From Streptomyces sp. CG4 (GTDB lineage: Bacteria > Actinomycetota > Actinomycetes > Streptomycetales > Streptomycetaceae): 64,000 nt of DNA. The notes beneath the pieces are model-generated. The model saw only the letters and a program-made list of their open reading frames with translations, ran no database searches and had not been told where the DNA came from. This document shows, piece by piece, positions 41,838 through 51,118 of this stretch (positions within the stretch are counted from its first letter, which is position 1; every line of letters begins with the position of its first letter). Location: NCBI RefSeq assembly GCF_041080655.1, contig NZ_CP163525.1, positions 6,448,001 through 6,512,000 of the forward strand, read 5' to 3'. The position numbers and the translations under genes are program-made.

Positions 41838-44800
41838 GTGACCCAGGGTACACCGACGCGAACCACGACGTCCTCCGCCTATCTCCGATACCCCCATGTA
41901 CACGGCGACTTGGTGACGTTCGCCGCCGAGGACGACGTGTGGCTCGCGCCCCTCGACGGCGGCCGGGCCTGGCGGGTCAGCGCCGACAACATGCCGGTGA
42001 CCGTGCCCCGGATATCCCCGGACGGCCGGTCCCTCGCCTGGACCTCCACCCGCGACGGCGCCCCCGAGGTGCATGTCGCCTCCGTCGACGGCGGCCCCGC
42101 CACCCGGCTGACGTACTGGGGGAACTCCCGTACCGAGGTGCGTGGTTGGACCGCCGACGGGCGGGTGCTCGCGATCGGCGCGCAGGGCCGGGCCAGCTTC
42201 CGGCACACCTGGGCGCACGCCGTCCCGCTGGACGGCGGCCCCGCCGAGACCCTGCCGTACGGCCCCGTCGGCGGTGTGGCGTTCGGCCCGGCCACCGTGC
42301 TGCTGTCCGCGCCGATGGGCCGCGAGGCCGCCTACTGGAAGCGCTACCGGGGCGGTACCGCGGGCAAGCTGTGGATCGACCGGGACGGCGGCGGCGCGTT
42401 CGTCCGGCTGCACGAGGACCTCGACGGCAACATCGAATGCCCGGTGTGGGCCGGGGAGAGGATCGCCTTCCTCTCCGACCACGAGGGCACCGGCGCCCTG
42501 TACTCCTCCCTCATCGACGGCTCCGACCTGCGCCGGCACACCGCACTCGACGGTTTCTACGCCCGCCACGCCTCCGGCGACGGCACCCGGGTCGTCTACA
42601 GCTCGGCCGGTGAACTGTGGCTGCTGGACGACCTGGAGGGCGCCGAACCGCGCCGGCTGGACGTGCGCCTCGGCGGGCCGCGCGCCGATCTGCGCCCCCG
42701 CCCGGTGACCGTCACCCACTGGTTCGGTGAGGCGTCCCCCGACCACACCGCGCGCGGCAGCGCCGTGTGCGTGCGCGGCGGGATCCACTGGGTCACCCAC
42801 CGCTCCGGGCCCGCCCGCGCCCTCGCCGCCACTCCCGGCGTGCGCGCCCGGCTGCCGCGCGCCTTCCGCGCCGAGGGCGAGGAGTGGGTGGTGTGGGTGA
42901 CGGACGCGGAGGGCGACGACGCCCTGGAGTTCGCCCCGGCGACCGGCAACGTGCCCGGCGCGCCCCCGCGCCGGCTCGCCGCCGGACAGCTCGGCCGGGT
43001 CCTGGAGCTGGCCATGGCCCCCGACGGCAGCCGGGCCGCCGTAGCCGCCCACGACGGACGCCTGCTCCTGGTCGAGCGGGAGACCGGCGAGGTCCGCGAG
43101 GTGGACCGCAGCGACGACGGCGAGGTCTGCGGCCTCGCCTTCTCACCCGACTCCGCCTGGCTCGCCTGGGCCCACCCCGGCCCCCGCCCGCTCTCCCAGC
43201 TGCGCCTCGCCCACACCACCGACCTGTCGGTCACCGAGGCGACCCCGCTGCGCTTCATGGACTACGCGCCCGCCTTCACCCTCGACGGCAAACACCTCGC
43301 GTTCCTCTCCAACCGCGCCTTCGACCCGGTCTACGACGAGCACGTCTTCGACCTCGCGTTCGTCGTCGGCGCCCGCCCGCACCTGATCACCCTGGCCGCC
43401 ACCACACCCTCGCCCTTCGGCCCGCAGCGCCACGGCCGCCCCTTCGAGACCCCCGACAAGGACGAGACCCCGGACAGCGAGGGCACCCCCGCCACCCGTA
43501 TCGACCTCGAAGGCCTCGCCGACCGGATCGTGCCCTTCCCGGTCGAGGCCGGCCGCTACTCCGGCCTCCGCGCCGCCAAGGACGGCGTGCTCTGGCTGCG
43601 CCACCCCGTGCACGGCGTGCTCGGCGCCGCCCGCGCCCACCCCGAGGACCCCGACCCGCACACCGGGCTGGAGCGCTACGACCTCGCCCAGCGGCGCCTG
43701 GAGCACCTGGCCGCCGACGCCGACCACTTCGAGGTCAGCGGCGACGGCAAACGCGTCCTGCTGTGGAGCGACGGCCGGCTCCGGGTGGTCCCCGGCGACC
43801 GCCGTACCGGCACCGACGACGACGGCGACACCAGCGTCTGTGTCGACCTCGCCCGCATCCGGCAGACCCTCGACCCGGCCGCCGAGTGGCGGCAGATGTA
43901 CGACGAGACCGGCCGCCTCATGCGCGACCACTTCTGGCGCCCCGACCTCGGCGGCGCCGACTGGACCGGCGTCCTCGCCCGCTACCGCCCCCTCGTGGAC
44001 CGCCTCGCCACCCACAGCGACCTCGTCGACCTCCTCTGGGAGGTGCACGGCGAGCTCGGCACCTCGCACGCCTACGTCATCCCCGCCGGCGGCCCCGGCG
44101 GCGGCCCCCGCCACGGACTGCTCGGCGCCGACATCTCCCGCCACCCCGACGGCAGTTGGCGCATCGACCGCATCCTCCCGTCGGAGACCTCCGACCCGGA
44201 CGCCCGCTCCCCGCTCGCCGCGCCCGGCGTCGCCGTCCGCCCCGGCGACGCGATCATCGCCGTCGCCGGTCACACGGTCGACCCGGTGACGGGCCCGGGG
44301 CCGTTGCTCGTCGGCACGGCGGGTCATCCGGTGGAGCTGACCATCTCCCCGGCAGCCGGCGGCGAACCCCGCCACACCGTCGTCGTCCCCATCGCCGACG
44401 AGGAACCCCTGCGCTACCACGCCTGGGTCACCGGCCGCCGAGCCCACGTCCACGCCGCCTCCGCCGGCCGCCTCGGCTACCTCCACGTCCCCGACATGCA
44501 GGCCCCCGGCTGGGCCCAGATCCACCGTGACCTGCGCGTCGAGGTCGCCCGCGAGGGACTCGTGGTCGACGTCCGCGAGAACCGCGGCGGCCACACCTCC
44601 CAACTGGTCGTCGAGAAGCTGGCCCGCCGCATCATCGGCTGGGACATCCCGCGCGGCATGCGCCCCACGAGCTACCCCCTCGACGCCCCGCGCGGCCCGG
44701 TCGTCGCCGTCGCCAACGAGTTCTCCGGCTCCGACGGCGACATCGTCAACGCCGCGATCAAGTCCCTCGGCATCGGCCCGGTCGTCGGCACCCGCACCTG

Positions 44801-45056
44801 GGGCGGCGTCATCGGCATCGACAGCCGCTACCACCTGATCGACGGCACCCTGGTCACCCAGCCGAAATACGCGATGTGGCTGGAGGGGCAGGGGTGGGAC
44901 GTCGAGAACCATGGCGTCGATCCCGATGTGGAGGTCGTCCAGCGCCCGCAGGACTGGGCGGCGGGCACAGATGTCCAGCTGGACGCGGCGATCAGGCTCG
45001 CGCTGGAGGCTCTGGAGGAGCGGCCCGCGAAGACTCCACCAGGCATGCCGACCTGA
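41838..45056 (+). CDS. Tricorn-like protease (S41 family)
   Basis: A very large cytoplasmic protease of 1072 residues. The N-terminal half is two beta-propellers (repeats such as PRISPDGRSLAWTSTRDG and FSPDSAWLAWAHPGP), then a helical segment (MYDETGRLMRDHFWRPDL), a PDZ domain (GVAVRPGDAIIAVAGHTV), and the S41 catalytic core. The core has HGELGTSHAYVI, VVDVRENRGGHTSQLVVEKL and NEFSGSDGDIVNAAI, which holds the nucleophile serine. Tricorn degrades peptides released by the proteasome, which streptomycetes also have. The GTG at 41838 is six bases after TACAGT, so the message is probably leaderless. Confidence 0.93.
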   Translation: MTQGTPTRTTTSSAYLRYPHVHGDLVTFAAEDDVWLAPLDGGRAWRVSADNMPVTVPRISPDGRSLAWTSTRDGAPEVHVASVDGGPATRLTYWGNSRTEVRGWTADGRVLAIGAQGRASFRHTWAHAVPLDGGPAETLPYGPVGGVAFGPATVLLSAPMGREAAYWKRYRGGTAGKLWIDRDGGGAFVRLHEDLDGNIECPVWAGERIAFLSDHEGTGALYSSLIDGSDLRRHTALDGFYARHASGDGTRVVYSSAGELWLLDDLEGAEPRRLDVRLGGPRADLRPRPVTVTHWFGEASPDHTARGSAVCVRGGIHWVTHRSGPARALAATPGVRARLPRAFRAEGEEWVVWVTDAEGDDALEFAPATGNVPGAPPRRLAAGQLGRVLELAMAPDGSRAAVAAHDGRLLLVERETGEVREVDRSDDGEVCGLAFSPDSAWLAWAHPGPRPLSQLRLAHTTDLSVTEATPLRFMDYAPAFTLDGKHLAFLSNRAFDPVYDEHVFDLAFVVGARPHLITLAATTPSPFGPQRHGRPFETPDKDETPDSEGTPATRIDLEGLADRIVPFPVEAGRYSGLRAAKDGVLWLRHPVHGVLGAARAHPEDPDPHTGLERYDLAQRRLEHLAADADHFEVSGDGKRVLLWSDGRLRVVPGDRRTGTDDDGDTSVCVDLARIRQTLDPAAEWRQMYDETGRLMRDHFWRPDLGGADWTGVLARYRPLVDRLATHSDLVDLLWEVHGELGTSHAYVIPAGGPGGGPRHGLLGADISRHPDGSWRIDRILPSETSDPDARSPLAAPGVAVRPGDAIIAVAGHTVDPVTGPGPLLVGTAGHPVELTISPAAGGEPRHTVVVPIADEEPLRYHAWVTGRRAHVHAASAGRLGYLHVPDMQAPGWAQIHRDLRVEVAREGLVVDVRENRGGHTSQLVVEKLARRIIGWDIPRGMRPTSYPLDAPRGPVVAVANEFSGSDGDIVNAAIKSLGIGPVVGTRTWGGVIGIDSRYHLIDGTLVTQPKYAMWLEGQGWDVENHGVDPDVEVVQRPQDWAAGTDVQLDAAIRLALEALEERPAKTPPGMPT

Positions 45057-45105
45057 TACGACTACGATGCACCGGTATTGATCACCAGCGTGAGGAGGCA
45101 CACGC

Positions 45106-45459
45106 ATGGCCGGCGAACCGCAGGACGACTGCCTGTTCTGCAAGATCGTCGCGGGTACGATCCCGGCGACGATCGTGCGCGAGACCGACACGACCGTCGC
45201 TTTTCGGGACATAAACCCCCAGGCCCCCACCCACATCCTGGTGATCCCCAGGGCCCACTACGAGAACGCGGCCGCCCTTGCCGCCGGGGCACCGGAACTC
45301 GCCGCCGACGTCCTGCGGGAGACCCAGGCCGTAGCGGACGAAGAGAAGCTGGACAGCTACCGGACCGTCTTCAACACGGGCTCCGGCGCCGGCCAGACCG
45401 TCTGGCACGCCCACGCCCACCTCCTCGGCGGCCGCGGCATGCAGTGGCCCCCCGGGTAA
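45106..45459 (+). CDS. HIT-family nucleotide hydrolase
   Basis: A 117-residue histidine-triad protein. DDCLFCKIVAGTIPATIVRE at the front and FNTGSGAGQTVWHAHAHLLGG at the back are the HINT-type signatures; the triad itself reads HAHAHLL instead of the more usual HVHLHVL, with all three catalytic histidines kept. Such proteins hydrolyse adenosine phosphoramidates or related dinucleotides. The ATG follows GAGGAG. The next gene starts six bases after its stop, so the two are likely cotranscribed. Confidence 0.92.
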   Translation: MAGEPQDDCLFCKIVAGTIPATIVRETDTTVAFRDINPQAPTHILVIPRAHYENAAALAAGAPELAADVLRETQAVADEEKLDSYRTVFNTGSGAGQTVWHAHAHLLGGRGMQWPPG

Positions 45460-45465
45460 CGAACC

Positions 45466-46371
45466 GTGTCCGTACGTGAATTGGTGATCCTCGGCACCGC
45501 CAGCCAGGTCCCCACCCGACATCGCAACCACAACGGCTACCTGCTGCGGTGGGACGGCACGGGCATCCTGTTCGACCCCGGCGAGGGCACGCAGCGCCAG
45601 ATGGTCCGCGCCGGGGTCGCCGCCCACGACCTGAACCGGATCTGCGTCACGCACTTCCACGGCGACCACTCCCTCGGTCTCGCCGGCGTCATCCAGCGGA
45701 TCAACCTCGACCAGGTGCCGCACGAGGTCACCGCGCACTACCCGCGCTCCGGGCAGCGCTTCTTCGACCGGCTGCGCTACGCGACCGCCTACCGGGAGAC
45801 GGTCGGCATCACCGAGGCGCCGGTCGCCGCCGACGGCATCCTCGCGGTGACCTCGTCGTACACCCTGGAGGCCCGCAGGCTGTCGCACCCGGTCGAGTCC
45901 TACGGCTACCGCCTGATCGAACCCGACGGCCGCCGCATGCTGCCCGACCGGCTCGCCGCGCTCGGCATCAAGGGCCCGGACGTCGGCCGGCTGCAGCGCG
46001 AGGGCCGGCTGGGGGACGTCACGCTGGAGGACGTCAGCGAGGTGCGGCGCGGGCAGCGGTTCGCGTTCGTCATGGACACCCGGCTCTGCGCCGGTGTGCA
46101 TGCCCTCGCGGAGGGCTGCGACCTGCTCGTCATCGAGTCCACCTTCCTGGACGAGGACACCGAACTGGCCGTGGAGCATGGGCATTTGACCGCCGGGCAG
46201 GCCGCCGCCGTGGCCCGGGACGCGGGCGTGCGCCACCTCGTCCTCACCCACTTCAGCCAGCGCTACTCCGATCCGGAGGAGTTCGAGCGGCAGGCGCGGG
46301 CGGCCGGCTTCGCGGGCGAGCTGACCGTGGCCCACGATCTGCAGCGAGTGCCGCTTCCGAAACGGCGATAG
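45466..46371 (+). CDS. RNase Z-like metallo-beta-lactamase hydrolase
   Basis: A 301-residue MBL-fold enzyme of the RNase Z short-form type. VTHFHGDHSLGLAGVIQ is the HxHxDH zinc motif; AFVMDTRLCAG supplies the bridging aspartate, ESTFLDED is a typical RNase Z segment, GHLTAGQAAAVA contains the AxDAGV-like helix, and LTHFSQRYSDPEEF the last histidine. RNase Z trims tRNA 3' ends. Because the tRNA genes here lack an encoded CCA, an active tRNA 3' processing enzyme makes sense, although this could be a paralogue with another substrate. Confidence 0.85.
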   Translation: MSVRELVILGTASQVPTRHRNHNGYLLRWDGTGILFDPGEGTQRQMVRAGVAAHDLNRICVTHFHGDHSLGLAGVIQRINLDQVPHEVTAHYPRSGQRFFDRLRYATAYRETVGITEAPVAADGILAVTSSYTLEARRLSHPVESYGYRLIEPDGRRMLPDRLAALGIKGPDVGRLQREGRLGDVTLEDVSEVRRGQRFAFVMDTRLCAGVHALAEGCDLLVIESTFLDEDTELAVEHGHLTAGQAAAVARDAGVRHLVLTHFSQRYSDPEEFERQARAAGFAGELTVAHDLQRVPLPKRR

Positions 46372-46391
46372 AGCACCCGTACGATGCTTTG

Positions 46392-47396
46392 ATGCCCCTC
46401 CCGAAAGCAGAACTGCACCTCCATGTCGAAGGCACCCTGGAGCCGGAGCTGGCCTTCGAGCTGGCCGCCCGCAACGGCGTGACCCTCCCGTACCCGGACA
46501 CGGACGCGCTGCGCAAGGCGTACGCCTTCGACGACCTCCAGTCGTTTCTGGACCTCTACTACGAGCTGATGGCCGTCCTGCGCACCGAGCAGGACTTCGC
46601 CGACCTGGCGAACGCCTATCTGGCCCGCGCCGCCGCGCAGGGCGTCCGGCACGCGGAGATCTTCTTCGACCCGCAGGCCCATCTCGCGCGGGGCGTGTCC
46701 ATGGGGACGGTCGTGGAGGGGCTGTGGCGGGCGCTGGGTGACAGCGAGCAGAACCACGGCATCTCCACGAAGCTCATCCTGTGCTTCCTGCGCGACGAGT
46801 CCGCCGAGTCCGCGCTGGAGACGCTGCGGGCCGCGACGCCCTACCTGGACCGGATCACCGGGGTCGGCCTGGACTCGGCCGAGGTCGGGCATCCGCCGGT
46901 GAAATTCCGGGAGGTGTACGAGGCCGCGGCCGGCCTCGGGCTGCGCCGGGTCGCGCACGCCGGCGAGGAGGGGCCGCCGGAGTACATCACCGAGGCCCTG
47001 AACGTGCTCGGTGTCGAGCGCGTCGACCACGGGCTGCGCTGCATGGAAGACCCGGCGCTGGTCGAGCGGCTGGTCCGGGAGCGGATCCCGCTCACCCTGT
47101 GCCCGCTGTCCAACGTCCGCCTGCGCACCGTCGACACACTGGCCGACCACCCGCTGCCCGCCATGCTCGACGCGGGCCTCATGTGCACGGTCAACTCCGA
47201 CGACCCCGCGTACTTCGGCGGGTACGCGGGCGACAACTTCACGGCCGTGCACCGCACCCTGGGCCTGTCCGAGGACCGGCTGCGCGAACTGGCCCGCAAC
47301 TCCTTCCTCGCCGCCTTCCTGGAGGACGACGAGGAGCGCCGGGCCCGCTACATCGCCGAGGTCGAGGCGTACGAGTTCGGCGACGCGGTGTCGTAG
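46392..47396 (+). CDS. Adenine/adenosine deaminase family protein
   Basis: A 334-residue zinc amidohydrolase of purine salvage. ELHLHVEGTLEPELAFELAA carries the first two zinc histidines, RRVAHAGEEG the third and the catalytic glutamate region, LCPLSNVRL and NSDDPAYFGGY the final aspartates. HxHxEGTLEPEL and SDDPAYFGGY are closer to adenine deaminases of the fungal Aah1 type than to classical adenosine deaminase, so adenine is a plausible substrate (inference). TACGAT (46380-46385) lies six bases before the ATG. The last 49 bases overlap the convergent transporter gene. Confidence 0.88.
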   Translation: MPLPKAELHLHVEGTLEPELAFELAARNGVTLPYPDTDALRKAYAFDDLQSFLDLYYELMAVLRTEQDFADLANAYLARAAAQGVRHAEIFFDPQAHLARGVSMGTVVEGLWRALGDSEQNHGISTKLILCFLRDESAESALETLRAATPYLDRITGVGLDSAEVGHPPVKFREVYEAAAGLGLRRVAHAGEEGPPEYITEALNVLGVERVDHGLRCMEDPALVERLVRERIPLTLCPLSNVRLRTVDTLADHPLPAMLDAGLMCTVNSDDPAYFGGYAGDNFTAVHRTLGLSEDRLRELARNSFLAAFLEDDEERRARYIAEVEAYEFGDAVS

Positions 47397-48583
47397 TCGC
47401 GCTGGACGGGCACGGCGGGCGACTCCACCGGGACCTCCACGACCGGCATGACCGGCAGGGGCCGCCTGCCCGCCCGCAGGGCCACCGCCGTCATCGGCAC
47501 GGCGATCAGCAGCAGCCCGGCGCCGAGCAGCGTCCCCATCACCGGGAAGCCCGCCCACCCTGCCAGCACACTCCCCGTCAGCGGGCCCGCCGCCGTGCCC
47601 AGTGAGGACGCCGAGCCCACCAGGACCGCCCAGCGGCCGCGCGGGTCGAGGGAGGCGGCGAGGCCGATGACGTACGACAGGACGACCGGGTAGAGCAGGT
47701 TCCAGGAGATCTCGCCCGCCGCGAAGGCCGGCAGGTCGGTCGCGGACGCGCTGAGCGCGATACAGCCCGCGATCAGTGCCGTACCGGCGCCGATGGGCAG
47801 GGCGCGGCCCAGCCGGGGGCCGAGCGCACCGGCGCCGACGACACCGACGAGCCCGGCGCCGAGCGCGACCGCGAACACCGCACCGACGGTGACCTCGGTG
47901 AGGTGGGCCTGGGCGAGCCCGATGCGGCCGCTGACGCCCCACAGGGAGTTCTGGGCGAGGGACCAGCACGGCATGGCGACGGCCAGCAGTAGTCCGGCGC
48001 GGAGCCGGGGGAGCCGGCCGTACGCCGGTGCCGTACGGGCCGGTGCGGTACGGCCGGACAGGCGGCCGGTGAGCGGCCACACGGCGAGTGCCGTGAGCGC
48101 GAGGGCGGCCAGCGGCAGGCCGTGGCCGGGGCCGAGGTGCGGGATCGTCAGATACAGGGCGCCGGCGAGGCCGGAGACACCGAGCAGCCCGAGCGTGGTG
48201 ACCCGGTGCGGGTCGTGCTGCGCGGCGATTCCGCTCGCGGCGACCGCCGTGACCGTGCCGGACCCGAAGCCGCCGATGAGCGCGCCCGCGACGACGGCCG
48301 GTACGAACCCGGTGAGGGCCGCGGTGCCGTAGCCGAGGACGGCGAGCGCGAGGCCCGCGCGGGCGAGCGTGCGGGGGCCGATCCGGTCGACCCGGGAGGC
48401 CAGCACAAAGCCCGCCGTCGCCGAACTCAGCAGCAGCGCACTGCCGATGGCGCCGGCCTGGGTGGCGCTCAGCGGCAGCCCGCCGGAGAGTCTGCCGACG
48501 GTGGTGGGGAGGAGGTACGGGGCGAGATACCCGGTCGTGAAAAGGGCGACGAGGGGCCAGGGCATGGTGCGGGGGGCGGACAC
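47348..48583 (-). CDS. MFS transporter
   Basis: The product is about 411 residues with twelve predicted membrane spans and the MFS loop motif in ASRVDRIGPRTLARAG between spans 2 and 3. It has no close similarity that I can assign to a substrate class. It is convergent with the purine deaminase (49-base overlap) and divergent from the glucarate genes, so it could export or import a purine or sugar acid, but neither is supported by sequence. I chose GTG 48583 (MSAPRTMPWPL); a TTG at 48610 is possible. The C-terminal tail is disordered. Confidence 0.8.
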   Translation of the reverse strand: MSAPRTMPWPLVALFTTGYLAPYLLPTTVGRLSGGLPLSATQAGAIGSALLLSSATAGFVLASRVDRIGPRTLARAGLALAVLGYGTAALTGFVPAVVAGALIGGFGSGTVTAVAASGIAAQHDPHRVTTLGLLGVSGLAGALYLTIPHLGPGHGLPLAALALTALAVWPLTGRLSGRTAPARTAPAYGRLPRLRAGLLLAVAMPCWSLAQNSLWGVSGRIGLAQAHLTEVTVGAVFAVALGAGLVGVVGAGALGPRLGRALPIGAGTALIAGCIALSASATDLPAFAAGEISWNLLYPVVLSYVIGLAASLDPRGRWAVLVGSASSLGTAAGPLTGSVLAGWAGFPVMGTLLGAGLLLIAVPMTAVALRAGRRPLPVMPVVEVPVESPAVPVQRDYDTASPNSYASTSAM

Positions 48584-48809
48584 GGGCGTTCCCGGGGCAG
48601 GCGTGAGCAAGGGCTCAGAGAGAGGGGGAGGGGGCGACGACCGTCGACGGACAGGAACGCGCGAGCAAGTTGTATCAAGCAGGCGGTTTCCGGAAGAAGG
48701 GCGGGCGGTGCGATCTGTGTCACTTTTCGGTTTGCTGAGTGTGGGCCCGGGTAAAAGCGGCTATGTTCGTTCTCATATATAGACGTCATTCATAAGTGGA
48801 GATGATCAG

Positions 48810-49757
48810 GTGGCCGGCGATCCGAATCCCGAGGGTGTGGCGCGGCGGCTGCGGGAGGGGATGGCGCGCGGGGTGCTGTCCTTCCCGCTGACCGCGTTCC
48901 GTGACGACGGCTCGCTCGATCCCGAAGGGTTCCGCACCCATGTCGCAGGCAGGCTCGCCGCCGCGCCCGGCGCCGTCTTCCCGGCCTGCGGCACCGGGGA
49001 GTTCTTCTCGCTGGATGAGGAGGAGTACCGGACCGTCGTCAAGGCCACCGTCGAGGCGGCGGCCGGGAGAGTGCCGGTCGTGGCCGGGACCGGGTACGGC
49101 TGGGCGCAGGCCGCCCGGTTCGCACGCATCGCCGAGGAGGCCGGCGCCGACGCCCTGCTGGTGCTGCCGCACTACCTGGTCGACGCCCCGCAGGACGGCC
49201 TCGCCGCCCAGCTGGAGCGGCTCGCCGAGCGCACCCGGCTGCCGCTGATCGCCTACCAGCGCGGCCAAGTCACCTACGGCACCGATGTGTTGCGGCGCAT
49301 CGCGCGCATCCCGAACGTCATCGGCGTCAAGGACGGGCACAGCGACCTCGACCGGCTCCAGCGCCTCACCCTCGCCGCCCCCGACGGCTTCCTCTTCTTC
49401 AACGGCGCCGCCACCGCCGAGATCCAGGCCCGCGCCTACGCCACCGTCGGCGTCCCCGCCTACTCCTCCGCCGTGCACGCCTTCGCCCCTGAGATCGCCG
49501 GTGCCTTCTTCGCCGCGCTCCGGGACGGGCAGCAGGAGACGGTCGACGCACTGCTGCGGGAGTTCTACGTCCCGTTCGTCGAAATCCGCGACCGCGCGCC
49601 CGGATATGCCGTATCCCTGGTCAAGGCGGCCGCCCGGCTGCGCGGACAGCGCGTCGGACCCGTGCGCGCCCCGCTCACCGACCCCGCACCCGCCGACCTC
49701 GCCGACCTCAAGGCCCTGCTCACCGCCGGACTCGACCTCGTAGGAGCCGCCCTGTGA
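48810..49757 (+). CDS. kdgD: 5-dehydro-4-deoxyglucarate dehydratase
   Basis: KdgD converts 5-dehydro-4-deoxy-D-glucarate to 2,5-dioxopentanoate with loss of water and CO2. The 315-residue product belongs to the DapA/N-acetylneuraminate lyase barrel family: FPACGTGEFFSLDEEEYRTV (the GTGE-FF form is typical of KdgD), PLIAYQRG with the tyrosine, and the Schiff-base lysine K174 in NVIGVKDGHSD. GTG 48810 follows GGAG. It overlaps the glucarate dehydratase gene by four bases, and the two enzymes catalyse consecutive steps. The 226 bases upstream are AT-richer (TCATATATAGACG near 48772) and presumably hold the promoter and a regulator site. Confidence 0.92.
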   Translation: MAGDPNPEGVARRLREGMARGVLSFPLTAFRDDGSLDPEGFRTHVAGRLAAAPGAVFPACGTGEFFSLDEEEYRTVVKATVEAAAGRVPVVAGTGYGWAQAARFARIAEEAGADALLVLPHYLVDAPQDGLAAQLERLAERTRLPLIAYQRGQVTYGTDVLRRIARIPNVIGVKDGHSDLDRLQRLTLAAPDGFLFFNGAATAEIQARAYATVGVPAYSSAVHAFAPEIAGAFFAALRDGQQETVDALLREFYVPFVEIRDRAPGYAVSLVKAAARLRGQRVGPVRAPLTDPAPADLADLKALLTAGLDLVGAAL

Positions 49758-51043
49758 CCCGTGATCTGACCATCGCCGAGGTGCGGCTGACGCCGATCCT
49801 GGTCGCCGACCCGCCGCTGCTCAACACCCAGGGGGTGCACCAGCCGTACACCCCCCGGCTGATCGTGGAGATCGTCACCGCCGACGGGATCACCGGGCTC
49901 GGCGAGACCTACGGCGACACCAAGTACCTGGAACTGGCCCGCCCGCTCGCCGCACGGCTCACCGGACGGTCGGTCATGGATGTGAATGGACTGTTCGCGA
50001 TCGACCTCGGTGTCGACGCGTCGCGGGTCCAGGGAGCGGTGGACGCCGGCGGGCTGCGCGGCGTGCAGAGCGCCGACAAACTGCGGCTGTCCGTGCTGTC
50101 CGCCTTCGAGGTCGCCTGCCTGGACGCCCAGGGCAAGGCGCTCGGACTGCCCGTGCACGCCCTGCTCGGGGGCAAGCTGCGGGACGCCGTCGAGTACAGC
50201 GCCTACCTGTTCTACAAGCCGGCCGGGCACCCGGCGGGCGTGGCGGCCGAGCCCGACGACTGGGGCGCCGCGCTCGATCCGGCCGGGATCGTGGCACAGG
50301 CCCGGGAGCTGCAGCGTCGGCACGGTTTCGGCTCGTTCAAGCTCAAGGGCGGTGTCTTCCCGCCCGACGAGGAGATCGCCGCCGTACGGGCCCTCGCCGA
50401 GGCCTTCCCCGGACACCCGCTGCGCCTCGACCCCAACGGCGCCTGGTCGGTCGAGACGTCCCTGAAAGTGGCGAAGGAACTCGGCGACGTCCTGGAGTAC
50501 CTGGAGGACCCGACGCTCGGGACGCCCGCGATGGCCGAGGTGGCCGCCGGGACCGACGTCCCGCTCGCCACCAACATGTGCGTGACCACCTTCGGGGAGA
50601 TCAAGGAGGCGTTCACGAAGGACGCCGTTCAAGTGGTCCTCTCCGACCACCACTACTGGGGCGGGCTGCGCAACACCCGGGAACTCGCCGCGATCTGCGC
50701 CGCGTTCGGGGTCGGGATCTCGATGCACTCCAACACCCACCTCGGGATCAGCCTCGCCGCGATGACCCAGGTCGCGGCCACCGTCCCCGGACTGCACCAC
50801 GCCTGCGACTCGCACTACCCCTGGCAGTCCGAGGACGTCCTCACCGAACGGCCCGGGTTCACCGAGGGACGCGTCGCGGTGCCGGACGAGCCCGGCCTCG
50901 GCGTCGAGCTGGACCGGGACGAGCTGGCCCGCCTGCACCGGCGCTGGGTCGAGGACGACGGCGCGCTGCGCGACCGCGACGACGCGGCGGCGATGCGGCT
51001 GGCCGAACCGGGCTGGCGGCAACCGGTGATGCCCCGCTGGTAA
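49754..51043 (+). CDS. gudD: Glucarate dehydratase (enolase superfamily)
   Basis: GudD dehydrates D-glucarate or L-idarate to 5-dehydro-4-deoxyglucarate, the substrate of the preceding KdgD. The 429-residue product has the enolase-superfamily capping domain (VRLTPILVADPPLLNTQGVH), the KxK base motif in SFKLKGGVFPPDEE, the metal ligands in RLDPNGAWSVE, EDPT and the ATNMCVTTFGE stretch, and the second base region SDHHYWGG and MHSNTHLGIS. Start GTG 49754 overlaps the kdgD stop. Confidence 0.93.
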   Translation: MTRDLTIAEVRLTPILVADPPLLNTQGVHQPYTPRLIVEIVTADGITGLGETYGDTKYLELARPLAARLTGRSVMDVNGLFAIDLGVDASRVQGAVDAGGLRGVQSADKLRLSVLSAFEVACLDAQGKALGLPVHALLGGKLRDAVEYSAYLFYKPAGHPAGVAAEPDDWGAALDPAGIVAQARELQRRHGFGSFKLKGGVFPPDEEIAAVRALAEAFPGHPLRLDPNGAWSVETSLKVAKELGDVLEYLEDPTLGTPAMAEVAAGTDVPLATNMCVTTFGEIKEAFTKDAVQVVLSDHHYWGGLRNTRELAAICAAFGVGISMHSNTHLGISLAAMTQVAATVPGLHHACDSHYPWQSEDVLTERPGFTEGRVAVPDEPGLGVELDRDELARLHRRWVEDDGALRDRDDAAAMRLAEPGWRQPVMPRW

Positions 51044-51118
51044 GCATCTGTTAACCCGCTGCACGGCACGCCGAGTGGTGCACACTGGCCAGATCCGCAC
51101 CACGCCAGGGAGCGCACC

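Noticed and set aside
41838..45236. Very long minus-strand open frames opposite the tricorn gene
   Set aside because: They are low-complexity Gly/Val/Asp/Arg shadows of a strongly biased plus-strand gene with recognisable propeller, PDZ and S41 motifs.
48720..48809. AT-rich TCATATATAGACG region as a defined GntR/IclR operator for the glucarate genes
   Set aside because: I could not find a convincing inverted repeat of the expected length; it is recorded only as probable promoter DNA.
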